A DNA stretch of 64,000 nt from Streptomyces sp. BHT-5-2 (GCF_019774615.1 NZ_CP081496.1:1612001-1676000); one strand, 5' to 3'; positions 17,645-25,728 are shown, counted from the stretch's first letter. Notes: a model not told the origin generated them from the sequence alone. Program-made: numbers and translations.

Positions 17645-19174
17645 GTGAGCACCGAGAACGAGGGAGCCGGCGTCCCGTCGGAGGCCAAGCCGCCGACCGG
17701 ACCGCAGCCGGACAGCGCCCCCGCGCCCGCCTCCGGCGACCGGTCTCAGGACGCCCCGACCGTGCCCGCCACGCCGGCCACGCCCCCCGCGGCGCCCCCG
17801 CCGCCGGACTACGCCCCGCAGGCCGCGGCCCCCGGTGACGCCGAACCGCCCGCGCACGACGACCGCACGCAGCCGCTCCCCCCGACCCCGGCCGCGCACC
17901 CGGAGCAGCCCGCCGCCCCCGCCGCACCCACTGCCCCCGCCGCCCCGTATGCCGCGGCCGGGCACGGTGCGGCCGGCGGCTGGGGCGCTCCCCCGCCCGG
18001 CGGTGCCGGCGACCCGTGGGCCGCGCCCGGCCACCACCACCCGGCCCCCCAGAAGCGGAACGGCGGCCTGATCGCCGCGGTGCTGGTCGCCGCGCTGGTC
18101 GCGGGCGGCGTCGGCGGCGGCATCGGCTACTGGGCCGCGGGCCGCAACGACAGCAACTCCACGACGGTCTCCGCCCCCGGCGACTCCGGTGCGCTGAACC
18201 GCAAGCCCACCTCCGTCTCCGGGATAGCGCAGCGGGCGCTGCCCAGCGTCGTCACGATCGAGGCCCAGGGCGCGTCGGGCGACGGCGGCACCGGCACCGG
18301 TTTCGTCTACGACAAGCAGGGCCACATCCTCACCAACAACCACGTCGTCGCCAGCGCGGCCGACGGCGGCCGGCTCACCGCGACGTTCTCCAACGGCAAG
18401 AAGTACGACGCCGAGGTCATCGGCCACGCCCAGGGCTACGACGTCGCCGTCATCAAGCTCAAGAACGCCGCCGGCGCCACGCTCAACCCGCTCCCGCTCG
18501 GCAAGTCCGCCAACGTCCAGGTCGGCGACGCCACGATCGCCATCGGCGCGCCCTTCGGCCTGTCCGGCACGGTCACCACCGGCATCATCAGCGCCAAGGA
18601 CCGCCCGGTGGCCTCCAGCGACGGCGGCGGCAGCAGCGCCTCGTACATGAGCGCCCTGCAGACCGACGCGTCGATAAACCCCGGCAACTCCGGCGGCCCG
18701 CTGCTGGACGCCGGCGGCAACGTCATCGGCATCAACTCCGCGATCCAGTCGGCCGGCAACGGCGGCGGGCTGGGCGGCGAATCCGGCCAGTCCGGCAGCA
18801 TCGGCCTGGGCTTCGCGATCCCCATCGACCAGGCGAGGCGGGTGGCGGAGGACCTGATCAAGACGGGGCAGCCGGTCTATCCGCAGATAGGCGTCCAGGT
18901 GGGCATGCGGGAGAGCGGCGACGGTGCGACCATCGCCCAGACCGGCAACGGCGGCTCCGACGCGGTCACTCCGGGCGGCCCGGCCGCCAAGGCCGGCCTG
19001 AAGCCCGGCGACACCATCACCAAGCTCGACAGCACGGTGATCGACAGCGGCCCGACCCTCATCAGCGAGATCTGGCAGCACAAGCCCGGCGACCACGTCA
19101 CGCTCACCTACAAGCGCGGTGGCAAGGAGCACACCACCCAGGTCACCCTGGGGCAGCGCACGGGCGACAAGTGA
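17645..19174 (+). CDS. Membrane-anchored HtrA/DegP-type serine protease with PDZ domain
   Basis: 509 aa. Residues 1-138 are a Pro/Ala-rich, probably disordered cytoplasmic tail. One transmembrane helix at about 140-163 (GGLIAAVLVAALVAGG) is followed by a trypsin-like protease domain outside the cell. The triad is visible: His in ILTNNHVV (about 233), Asp in GYDVAVIKL (about 265) and Ser in NPGNSGGPL (about 348). A PDZ domain at about 400-495 (GPAAKAGLKPGDTITKLDST) ends the protein. Such proteases deal with misfolded envelope proteins. GTG start with GAGGAGAG upstream. tRNA-Ser follows 43 bp after the stop. Confidence 0.93.
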   Translation: MSTENEGAGVPSEAKPPTGPQPDSAPAPASGDRSQDAPTVPATPATPPAAPPPPDYAPQAAAPGDAEPPAHDDRTQPLPPTPAAHPEQPAAPAAPTAPAAPYAAAGHGAAGGWGAPPPGGAGDPWAAPGHHHPAPQKRNGGLIAAVLVAALVAGGVGGGIGYWAAGRNDSNSTTVSAPGDSGALNRKPTSVSGIAQRALPSVVTIEAQGASGDGGTGTGFVYDKQGHILTNNHVVASAADGGRLTATFSNGKKYDAEVIGHAQGYDVAVIKLKNAAGATLNPLPLGKSANVQVGDATIAIGAPFGLSGTVTTGIISAKDRPVASSDGGGSSASYMSALQTDASINPGNSGGPLLDAGGNVIGINSAIQSAGNGGGLGGESGQSGSIGLGFAIPIDQARRVAEDLIKTGQPVYPQIGVQVGMRESGDGATIAQTGNGGSDAVTPGGPAAKAGLKPGDTITKLDSTVIDSGPTLISEIWQHKPGDHVTLTYKRGGKEHTTQVTLGQRTGDK

Positions 19175-19217
19175 CGCGCTAATCTGATCCCCGCGGCACC
19201 GCACTCCGGCGCCGCGG

Positions 19218-19304
19218 GGAGGCTTGCCCGAGCGGCCTAAGGGAACAGTCTTGAAAACTGTCGTGGCGGCAACGTCACCGTGGGTTCAAATCCCACAGCC
19301 TCCG
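19218..19304 (+). tRNA. tRNA-Ser(TGA)
   Basis: 87-nt class II tRNA. Acceptor arms GGAGGCT and AGCCTCC pair fully with discriminator G at 19304. The anticodon stem ACAGT/ACTGT encloses loop CTTGAAA, giving anticodon TGA (reads UCA). A long variable arm and the T loop GGGTTCAAATCCC are present. CCA is not encoded. Confidence 0.96.
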
Positions 19305-19327
19305 CAGGGGCAGTGAGTCAGCTGCGG

Positions 19328-19361
19328 GAGAGGGGCGTCCGGCGAGGCCGGGCGCCCCTCT
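19328..19361. terminator. Terminator-like hairpin after tRNA-Ser
   Basis: AGAGGGGCG pairs with CGCCCCTCT around a smaller inner CCGG/CCGG stem, followed by TTCG. It lies between the tRNA and the convergent hypothetical gene. Confidence 0.6.
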
Positions 19362-19397
19362 TCGTATGTGCGGACGGTGGGTCGGTGGCCGGGTGGG

Positions 19398-19772
19398 TCA
19401 TTCGCCCAGGGCCTGTTCGACCTCGGACGCCTCTTCCTGTGCGTGGAGGTGTTTGAGGGCGGAGCGGGCGGCGGGGGCGTCGTCGCAGGTGGTCCAGAAG
19501 TCGTGGGTGACGACGCGTTCGGCGAGTTCGAGGGTGCGGGCGCGCAGCGTGGCGACCTGGGTCTGCTCCTCGTCGGTCCAGCCCGGGGAGTCGGCGCGTT
19601 CGGTCTCGTGGAAGCGGCCGTTTTCCTTGCTGTGGGTCCAGCCGGGGAGGGGCTCGACCGACCACGGCAGGCGCTTGTAGAGGTCCGCGAGGGCGGACTG
19701 GACCTGGTGCAGCTCCAGCTGTGCTTCCCGCAGGTCCTGGGGGAAGTCGTAGGTCTTCTGCTTGTCAGCCAC
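19398..19772 (-). CDS. Conserved hypothetical actinobacterial protein
   Basis: 124 aa, acidic and largely helical (LREAQLELHQVQSALADLYK, QVATLRARTLELAERVV), with a Trp/Pro-rich turn LPWSVEPLPGWTHSKENGRF. It resembles small actinobacterial proteins of unknown function. The GTG at 19772 has no ribosome binding site; TATCCT lies 6 nt upstream, so the mRNA may be leaderless. It is 82 bp downstream of the primase-polymerase gene on the same strand. Confidence 0.7.
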   Translation of the reverse strand: MADKQKTYDFPQDLREAQLELHQVQSALADLYKRLPWSVEPLPGWTHSKENGRFHETERADSPGWTDEEQTQVATLRARTLELAERVVTHDFWTTCDDAPAARSALKHLHAQEEASEVEQALGE

Positions 19773-19854
19773 ATCGGAAGGATACCGCTCGCACCGTTCA
19801 CTCGTTCGATTCTGGTGGGGCGGGGGTGGGCAGGTGGCCCGCTCCCGGGCTGCT

Positions 19855-20910
19855 TCAGTGGCGGGCCGCGGAGGCGATGGTGGCGCGGGCCTCGGGCTCC
19901 GGCAGGCCGGTGTGGCGGGCGGCGGCGACCAGGCGCTCGGCGAGTTCCGGTCCGAGGCCGGTTTCGTAGGCGCGGCAGGCGGCCCAGAAGAGGCGGGTGT
20001 TGCGCTGGCCCCTCGGGGAGGCGCGGACGAAGCGGAGGAGGGCGGCGGCGGGCTGCCGGGCGCCGTGGGGCGGGAAGGGGCGTTCCGCGTGCGGCGGGGT
20101 GCCGAGCGGGGGGTGCAGGAGCGCCAGCAGGGCGGGCGGGGCCGGGGCGGGGCGGCGCGGGGTGTCCGGTGCGAGGGCGTACCGGCCGTGGACGGTGAGG
20201 GAGCCGGGGCCCACCAGATAGCCGCCGCTGCCGCGGACGTCGATGCCCGGGGCGAGCCGGCCGGCGGAGTTGGGGACGGGCGGCGCCGGCGGGCCGGTGA
20301 ACCACAGGTGGCGGCCGCCCGAGGGGGTCAGGACGGTGACCGTCGGGGGCAGTGCGAAGCCGTGTGCCTCGGCGATCAGGCGGAGGGCGGTGGGGCCGTC
20401 GGCGCCGTGCCGGGTGTCGAGGTCGATGCCGACGAGGTGGTGCGGGGCGCGGCCGCAGGCGATGCCGTAGCCGGTGGCCCAGGGGGCGGCGGCGAACATC
20501 CGGCGGATCGCGAACGGGTCGGTGGTGGCGTCGTGGACGCCGTGGCCGAGGCGGCCGCAGGCGCCGTGGCAGGGCGGGGCGGCGGGGGCGCGGCGGGCGT
20601 CGGAGGGGCGGCGGACGTCACCGGGGCTGCCTTGGACGTGGCCGGGGGTGCCGTGGGTGTCGTCGGGGAAGCGGTGCGTGTCCTCGTGGTGCGGGGAGCG
20701 GAGGGCGGGGAGTTTGGTGCGGGTCAGGGGGATGACCGGGTGGCCGCGCTCGGCGGCGAGGAGGGCGTGGGCGAGGGCGGTGTGGTGGGCGTCGGCCGGG
20801 GCGAGGAGGGGGCCCGGGGGTGCGTCGGGGGTCTCGGGTGGGAGGGCCGCCGCCGGGCGTGCGGTGATCCGTGCGCTGTTCCGTGCGGTATGGCGTTGGG
20901 GCGTGGCCAT
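19855..20910 (-). CDS. Bifunctional DNA primase/polymerase (AEP, prim-pol)
   Basis: 351 aa. The AEP core is well preserved: CHGACGRLGHGVHDATTD, WATGYGIACG, catalytic acidic pair in LVGIDLDTRHGADG, the conserved His in TPSGGRHLWF, and IDVRGSGGYLVGPGS. The C-terminal 90 residues (RFVRASPRGQRNTRLFWAAC, EARATIASAARH) resemble the PriCT-like tail seen in such proteins. Members synthesise primers and can extend DNA, in plasmid replication or repair. A LexA-like box lies 11-26 nt before the ATG, suggesting SOS control, unlike the degenerate homologue at 12.5 kb. Confidence 0.88.
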   Translation of the reverse strand: MATPQRHTARNSARITARPAAALPPETPDAPPGPLLAPADAHHTALAHALLAAERGHPVIPLTRTKLPALRSPHHEDTHRFPDDTHGTPGHVQGSPGDVRRPSDARRAPAAPPCHGACGRLGHGVHDATTDPFAIRRMFAAAPWATGYGIACGRAPHHLVGIDLDTRHGADGPTALRLIAEAHGFALPPTVTVLTPSGGRHLWFTGPPAPPVPNSAGRLAPGIDVRGSGGYLVGPGSLTVHGRYALAPDTPRRPAPAPPALLALLHPPLGTPPHAERPFPPHGARQPAAALLRFVRASPRGQRNTRLFWAACRAYETGLGPELAERLVAAARHTGLPEPEARATIASAARH

Positions 20911-20920
20911 GGATTCATTT

Positions 20921-20936
20921 TCGTACGGATGTTCGA
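20921..20936 (-). promoter_or_regulatory. LexA-like (SOS) box
   Basis: Read on the minus strand the sequence is TCGAACATCCGTACGA. It matches the actinobacterial SOS box TCGAAC-N4-GTTCGA in 11 of 12 fixed positions. It ends 10 nt before the start codon of the prim-pol gene, where repressor binding would block transcription. Confidence 0.55.
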
Positions 20937-21350
20937 TGAAAGGAAGGGGGCCGGAGAGGGTGTGCGGTGAAGATCACGTATGCGCCGGGTCTTGTGGAAG
21001 GACGGGGGGCGCGCGTTGCCCGGGCGGGGAGCGGGTTGTGGCGGATGAGCGCGGGATCGCGGGGTGTTTCGGGGGTGCGAGTGGAGGCGTCGGGGTTTAC
21101 CCGGGCTTTCTCATGCTTGCGAGGGAATCGGTCTTCGCCAGGGCTTCTCCGGTGGGCGGGTGGGCAATCCTGAGGTCGCGACGTCGAGGAAGGCACCGCG
21201 GTGGTCGGCCAACTACCCGGTGAACCAATGGAGTTGGTGCTTCACGGCCGGCCGGGACCGGTCGTCCGGAGCGGGGCCCAGGAGGTCGGGCCCCGGTCCG
21301 GAAGACGGTCCGGCGGTCGGCCCGCACACCGGCATCCAGCACGCCACAAC
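20937..21350. other. Intergenic region, no gene called
   Basis: Between the prim-pol promoter and the small secreted protein gene there are about 410 bp with short open frames on both strands but no frame with the expected codon bias and ribosome binding site. I see no further structure until the 10-bp repeats at 21351. Confidence 0.45.
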
Positions 21351-21390
21351 CCATCAGCACCCACCAGGACCCATCAGCACCCATCAGTAC
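21351..21390 (+). repeat. Four tandem 10-bp repeats upstream of small secreted protein gene
   Basis: Units CCATCAGCAC, CCACCAGGAC, CCATCAGCAC and CCATCAGTAC follow each other without spacer. They end 30 nt before the ATG and 17 nt before the ribosome binding site, so they fall in the promoter or 5' leader. Confidence 0.8.
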
Positions 21391-21419
21391 CTAGAAGTTG
21401 CGTTCCGTAGGAGGAAGAC

Positions 21420-21725
21420 ATGGCAAGCACCCGTACCGCCCGTGTCATCGCGGTCGCTCTCGCACTGCCCTTCGCGGCGGCGCTCTGCACCGGCGTGGCG
21501 CAGGCCGACAACGGTGGCTTTGCGAACAACGGGTCGAGCTCGGCCGCCACGAGTCAGATCGGCACCGGCGTCGGTCACAACAACTTCGGCAACTCCACCA
21601 CCGGCCAGCAGGTGGCCAACGGTCCCGGGGCGTCGAACCAGAACAACACCGCCAGCGTGAACGGTCACGGCTTCACGGTCATCGACCAGGACAACGCCAA
21701 CGTCGACTTCGACCAGATCTGGTGA
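21420..21725 (+). CDS. Small Asn/Gly-rich secreted protein
   Basis: 101 aa. Signal peptide ends at AQA (residue 29), leaving a 72-residue mature protein with 13 Asn, 6 Gln and many Gly/Ser/Ala (NNGSSSAATSQIGTGVGHNN). Unlike chaplins it has no cysteine and no obvious hydrophobic repeat; unlike rodlins it is half the length. Composition resembles secreted, possibly aggregating surface proteins of streptomycetes. AGGAGG sits 7 nt before the ATG, and the tandem 10-bp repeats lie just upstream. A very strong hairpin occurs about 100 bp downstream. Function unknown. Confidence 0.75.
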   Translation: MASTRTARVIAVALALPFAAALCTGVAQADNGGFANNGSSSAATSQIGTGVGHNNFGNSTTGQQVANGPGASNQNNTASVNGHGFTVIDQDNANVDFDQIW

Positions 21726-21828
21726 GCCGGCCCGCCGCGCCCTGGTGCGGCGGTTGACCGGAGGGTGATACGAGGTGCCGCGCGGTGGGCCGGTGGGCCG
21801 CTCTGGGGTTCATCGCGCGGACCTTGAC

Positions 21829-21869
21829 AGCGAGCGGGTTTCTGACGGACAGTCAGAAACCCGCTCGCT
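21829..21869. promoter_or_regulatory. 18-bp perfect inverted repeat (operator or terminator)
   Basis: AGCGAGCGGGTTTCTGAC pairs perfectly with GTCAGAAACCCGCTCGCT around GGACA. The inner TTTCTGAC-GGACA-GTCAGAAA has the look of a TetR operator, and TTGACA (a perfect -35) lies at 21824-21829, touching its left arm. The element is 104 bp past the small secreted protein gene and 173 bp before the MaoC fusion gene, so it could act as terminator for the first, operator for the second, or both. Confidence 0.65.
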
Positions 21870-22041
21870 CGTTCGCCCGGCCGTCGCTCGTCGCGGACTC
21901 GTATCGCACGGGCGCGTAAGGCACGGACCCGTCTCGCACCGGCGCGTATCGCGCGGGCGCGACGGGCAAGGGCGGGGCCGGTGAGGCGCAGCGGGAGAGC
22001 GTGGCCACGACGCGACCGGGGATGCGGAGGGGGCGACAGCG

Positions 22042-23634
22042 GTGAGTGGGGTTGTCCAGGCCGATGGAGCTGATGGGGCCAGTGGGGGCGAGCGGGCGGA
22101 TGGCGCGCCCGACGGAGACGCGTACGAGCGGGCGCTCAAGGCGTTCGAGGGGCGGGGGGCGGCAGCCGAGGGGGTGGGGAAGGACCCGGTCAACGCGGTG
22201 ATGATCCGGCACTGGTGCGAGGCGATGGGCGATGCCCACCCCGCCTACGAGGGGCCGGACGCGGTCGCCCCGCCGACCATGCTCCAGGCGTGGACGATGG
22301 GCGGGCTCTCCGGCCACCAGGGCCGCAACCCCGCGCACGACGAGCTGTTCGCGCTGCTCGACGGCGCCGGTTACACCTCCGTCGTCGCCACCGACTGCGA
22401 ACAGGAGTATCTGCGTCCGCTGCGCCCCGGCGACGTGATCACCTTCGACTCGCTGATCGAGTCGGTGTCGGCGCGCAAGACCACCAAGCTGGGCACCGGC
22501 CACTTCATCACGACCCGGATGGACGTCCGGGCGAACGGCGAGAAGGCCGGAACGCACCGCTTCCGGATCCTCAAGTACACGCCGGCGGCCGGTCGCGGCA
22601 CACAGGGGCGGGACGCGGGCGGGCGCTCCCCGGGGCAGCGGCCCGGGACGGTGCCGGAGAGGCGGACCCGCTCGGCCACGGAGCGGCGGCCCCGGCCGGT
22701 CGTCAACCGGGACAACGCCGGCTTCTGGGAAGGCGTGGCCGCCCACAAGCTGCTCATCCAGCGCTGCGGCGGCTGCGGGATGCTGCGTTTTCCCTGGCTT
22801 CCGGGGTGCAACGGGTGCGGTGCGGCGGACTGGGACACCGTCGAGGCGAGCGGCGCCGGGACCGTGTACTCGTACGTGGTGATGCACCACCCGCCGTTCC
22901 CGGCCTTCGGTGCGACCGCCGGTGGCCCCGATGCTGCTGGTGACGCCGGTGCGGGAGGGCCGTATGCGGTCGGGTTGATCGAGCTGGCGGAAGGGGTGCG
23001 GATGGTCAGCAACGTGGTCGGGGTGCCGTACGACCGGGTGCGGATCGGGATGCCGGTGAGGCTGGAATTCCTGCGGGCGGACGAGGAGTTGACGCTTCCG
23101 GTCTTCCGGGCGGAGGCGGACGCGGCGGTCGCGGAGGGCGCGACGGCCGAGGAGGGCGCATCGTTCGAGGAGGGCGCGACGGCCGAGGAGGCCCCCGCCC
23201 AGGACACGGCCAAGGACACGGCCCCGCCCGCCGCCCTCCGCCCCGGCCTGGAGCTCCCGCCCCTCGCCCTCCCCCTCACCCGCACCCTGATCGTCTCCGG
23301 GGCGATCGCCTCGCGCGACTACCAGGACGTGCACCACGACGCCGAGGCCGCCCGCGAGAAGGGCTCCCCCGACATCTTCATGAACATCCTGACCACCAAC
23401 GGCCTCGTCGGCCGCTACATCACCGACCACTTCGGCCCGCGGTCCGTCCTGCGCAAGGTCGCCATCCGCCTCGGCGCGCCCAACTACCCGGGAGACACCA
23501 TGGTGTTGAGCGGCACCGTCACCGCCGTCGACGGCGGCACGGCCGAGGTCCGGGTCGTCGGCACGAACGGCCTGGGCAACCACGTCACCGGAACCGTCAC
23601 CGTCACCGTCGAGCCGGCGGCGGACGCCCGATGA
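22042..23634 (+). CDS. MaoC-like / DUF35 (Zn ribbon-OB) / MaoC three-domain fusion
   Basis: 530 aa. About 25-180: MaoC-like hot-dog domain (MIRHWCEAMGDAHPAYEG, TDCEQEYLRPLRPGDVI). About 225-350: DUF35 with zinc-ribbon cysteines CGGC and CNGC, then an OB-fold (GTVYSYVVMHHPPFPAF). An Ala/Glu-rich low-complexity linker follows at about 355-400. About 412-525: a second MaoC domain with the Asp/His hydratase motif (SRDYQDVHHD). In mycobacteria these parts are the separate ChsH2 and ChsH1 enoyl-CoA hydratase subunits, and the DUF35 domain binds the aldolase Ltp2. GTG start with GGAGGGGG at 8 nt. The stop overlaps the next gene by 4 nt. Confidence 0.85.
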   Translation: MSGVVQADGADGASGGERADGAPDGDAYERALKAFEGRGAAAEGVGKDPVNAVMIRHWCEAMGDAHPAYEGPDAVAPPTMLQAWTMGGLSGHQGRNPAHDELFALLDGAGYTSVVATDCEQEYLRPLRPGDVITFDSLIESVSARKTTKLGTGHFITTRMDVRANGEKAGTHRFRILKYTPAAGRGTQGRDAGGRSPGQRPGTVPERRTRSATERRPRPVVNRDNAGFWEGVAAHKLLIQRCGGCGMLRFPWLPGCNGCGAADWDTVEASGAGTVYSYVVMHHPPFPAFGATAGGPDAAGDAGAGGPYAVGLIELAEGVRMVSNVVGVPYDRVRIGMPVRLEFLRADEELTLPVFRAEADAAVAEGATAEEGASFEEGATAEEAPAQDTAKDTAPPAALRPGLELPPLALPLTRTLIVSGAIASRDYQDVHHDAEAAREKGSPDIFMNILTTNGLVGRYITDHFGPRSVLRKVAIRLGAPNYPGDTMVLSGTVTAVDGGTAEVRVVGTNGLGNHVTGTVTVTVEPAADAR

Positions 23635-24797
23635 CCCGCCACCGCCCCGACACCCTCGGTGGCCGCGCCGCCGTCGTCGGCATCGGCGCCACCGAGTTCT
23701 CCAAGGACTCCGGCCGCAGCGAACTCAAGCTCGCCGTCGAGGCCGTGCACGCCGCCCTGGCGGACGCCGGGCTGACCCCGGACGACGTGGACGGCCTGGT
23801 CACCTTCACCATGGACACCAACCCCGAGATCACCGTCGCGCAGGCCGCCGGCATCGGTGAACTGACCTTCTTCTCCCGCGTCCACTACGGCGGCGGAGCG
23901 GCCTGCGCCACCGTCCAGCAGGCCGCCCTCGCGGTCGCCACCGGCCTCGCCGACGTCGTGGTCTGCTACCGCGCCTTCAACGAGCGCTCCGGCCGCCGCT
24001 TCGGCGCCGGCGTCCAGCACCGCGAGCCCTCCGCCGAGGGCACCGCGCTCGGCTGGAACATCCCCTTCGGCCTGCTCACCCCCGCCTCCTGGGTCGCCAT
24101 GGCCGCCCAGCGCTACCTGCACACCTACGGGTTGACCCCGGACGCCTTCGGCCATGTCGCGGTCACCGACCGACGGCACGCCGCCCGCAACCCGGCCGCG
24201 TACTTCCACGGCAAGCCGATCACCCTCGCCGACCACGCCGCCTCCCGCTGGATCGTCGAACCACTGCGGCTGCTGGACTGCTGCCAGGAGACCGACGGCG
24301 CCCAGGCACTGGTGGTCACCTCCGTCGAACGGGCCCGCGACCTGCCGCACACCCCGGCCGTGATCACCGCCGCGGCCCAGGGCGCCGGCCGCGCCCAGGA
24401 GCAGATGACCAGCTTCTACCGCGACGACCTCACCGGCCTCCCCGAGATGCGCGTGGTCGCCGACCAGCTCTGGCGCACCTCCGGCCTCACCCCGGCCGAC
24501 ATCGACGTCGCCGTCCTCTACGACCACTTCACCCCCTTCGTGCTCATGCAGCTGGAGGAGTTCGGCTTCTGCGGCCCCGGCGAGGCCGCCGACTTCGTCG
24601 CCGCCGACGTCCTCCCCCTGAACACCCACGGCGGCCAGCTCGGCGAGGCGTACCTGCACGGCATGAACGGCATCGCCGAGGCCGTCCGCCAACTGCGCGG
24701 CACCAGCCCCAACCAGGCCGACGCCCCCGCGCACACCCTGGTCACGGCGGGCACCGGGGTGCCCACGTCGGGGTTGGTGCTGGGGCGGGAGAGATAG
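23631..24797 (+). CDS. Ltp2-like lipid-transfer/thiolase-fold retro-aldolase
   Basis: 388 aa thiolase-superfamily protein of the lipid-transfer class: AAVVGIGATEFSKDSGRSEL, the HYGGGAACATVQQAALAVAT core, LYDHFTPFVLMQLEEFGF and THGGQLGEAYLHGMNGIAE. In Actinobacteria such proteins pair with DUF35 proteins and cleave side-chain acyl-CoA aldol adducts, as in steroid side-chain removal. Its ATG overlaps the fusion gene stop (ATGA), so translation is coupled and a protein complex is likely. No other steroid catabolic genes lie within the window, so the substrate is open. Confidence 0.87.
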   Translation: MTRHRPDTLGGRAAVVGIGATEFSKDSGRSELKLAVEAVHAALADAGLTPDDVDGLVTFTMDTNPEITVAQAAGIGELTFFSRVHYGGGAACATVQQAALAVATGLADVVVCYRAFNERSGRRFGAGVQHREPSAEGTALGWNIPFGLLTPASWVAMAAQRYLHTYGLTPDAFGHVAVTDRRHAARNPAAYFHGKPITLADHAASRWIVEPLRLLDCCQETDGAQALVVTSVERARDLPHTPAVITAAAQGAGRAQEQMTSFYRDDLTGLPEMRVVADQLWRTSGLTPADIDVAVLYDHFTPFVLMQLEEFGFCGPGEAADFVAADVLPLNTHGGQLGEAYLHGMNGIAEAVRQLRGTSPNQADAPAHTLVTAGTGVPTSGLVLGRER

Positions 24798-24832
24798 GGG
24801 GAGCGGCCGGGCCGGCGGCCGGTACGCCCCTA

Positions 24833-24855
24833 GGGGAGCCTCCGGGGGGCTCCCC
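24833..24855 (+). terminator. Terminator hairpin after Ltp2-like gene
   Basis: GGGGAGCC and GGCTCCCC pair perfectly around a 7-nt loop, 35 bp after the stop codon. Confidence 0.6.
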
Positions 24856-24946
24856 CCTGAGGAGGTGCGGAGGGCGTCGCCCGTACAACTTGAGGCGGAC
24901 GCCGCTTCGGCACCTTGGGCCGACGCCCGCGACCCACCCCCGCTCC

Positions 24947-24952
24947 TAGCGT
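24947..24952 (+). promoter_or_regulatory. -10 element of probable leaderless promoter
   Basis: TAGCGT lies exactly 7 nt before the ATG of the sigma factor gene, and there is no Shine-Dalgarno sequence. This spacing places the transcription start at or next to the A of ATG. Confidence 0.5.
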
Positions 24953-24959
24953 GGAACAC

Positions 24960-25511
24960 ATGACCACGACTGCGTGCACAAGCGCCTCGACGCCCGCGAC
25001 GTTCCCGTCGTTCGCGTCCTATGTACGGGCCCGGGGGCCGGTTCTGCTGCGCGCCGCGCGGTCCCTGTCCCCGAATCCCAACGACGCCGAGGACCTCCTT
25101 CAGACCGCGCTCACCAAGACGTACGTGGCCTGGGAGCGCATCGAGGACCACCGCGCGCTGGACGGCTACGTGCGCCGCGCGCTGATCAACACCCGCACCT
25201 CCCAGTGGCGCAAGCGCAAGGTCGAGGAGTTCGCCTGCGACGAGCTGCCCGAGCCGGACCCGACGCCCGCGCCCGACCCGGCCGAGCTCCAGGGTCTGCG
25301 CGACGCGATGTGGCGCGCGATCATGCGGCTCCCGGCGCGACAGCGCGCGATGGTCGTCCTCAGGTACTACGAGGACCTCAGCGAGGCCCAGACCGCCGAG
25401 GTCATGGAGGTCTCGATCGGCACGGTCAAGAGCGCCGTCTCGCGCGCCCTCGCCAAACTCCGGGACGACCCGGAACTGGCGGTCCTGGGCCTGAGCCGGA
25501 TCGCCGCCTAG
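24960..25511 (+). CDS. SigE-family ECF-like RNA polymerase sigma factor
   Basis: 183 aa. Region 2 is PSFASYVRARGPVLLRAARS with NDAEDLLQTALTKTYVAWER; region 4 is MWRAIMRLPARQRAMVVLRY and TAEVMEVSIGTVKSAVSRAL, the promoter -35 recognition helix. It belongs to the SigE-like (SigE_fam) subgroup abundant in Streptomyces, which mostly lack a cognate membrane anti-sigma factor. None is adjacent here; the next gene is a convergent DUF397 gene. The ATG at 24960 appears leaderless, with TAGCGT 7 nt upstream. Confidence 0.9.
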   Translation: MTTTACTSASTPATFPSFASYVRARGPVLLRAARSLSPNPNDAEDLLQTALTKTYVAWERIEDHRALDGYVRRALINTRTSQWRKRKVEEFACDELPEPDPTPAPDPAELQGLRDAMWRAIMRLPARQRAMVVLRYYEDLSEAQTAEVMEVSIGTVKSAVSRALAKLRDDPELAVLGLSRIAA

Positions 25512-25521
25512 CGGATCCCGT

Positions 25522-25728
25522 CTAGCGCCGGGCGAACGCGACGAAGTCGGCCCAGGTGGCCGGGGGGACGCGCAGGTGGGGCCCGTCGGCGTCCTTGGAG
25601 TCACGGATGTGGATGGTGGCGGGGGTACTTGCGACCTCGATGCAGTCATCACGCTCATTGCCGCTGCTGTAGCTGCTCTTGAACCACTCCAGCTTGGACG
25701 CAGTCCCGGCAGAAGGCTTGAGGGTCAT
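25522..25728 (-). CDS. DUF397 domain protein
   Basis: 68 aa, nearly all one DUF397 domain: LEWFKSSYSSGNERDDCIEV, then HIRDSKDADGPHLRVPPATW and DFVAFARR. Such small proteins are partners of XRE/DUF5753 regulators in Streptomyces. The ATG overlaps the stop of the regulator gene (ATGA), so they are coupled. Confidence 0.9.
   Translation of the reverse strand: MTLKPSAGTASKLEWFKSSYSSGNERDDCIEVASTPATIHIRDSKDADGPHLRVPPATWADFVAFARR

Noticed and set aside
21420..21725. Chaplin or rodlin identity for the small secreted protein
   Set aside because: No chaplin hydrophobic repeat or cysteines, and it is shorter than rodlins without their C-terminal pattern; only Asn-richness is shared.
22042..24797. Assignment to a complete cholesterol catabolism cluster
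   Set aside because: Only the hydratase fusion and the aldolase are present; there are no Kst-type regulators, acyl-CoA dehydrogenases or ring-cleaving enzymes nearby.
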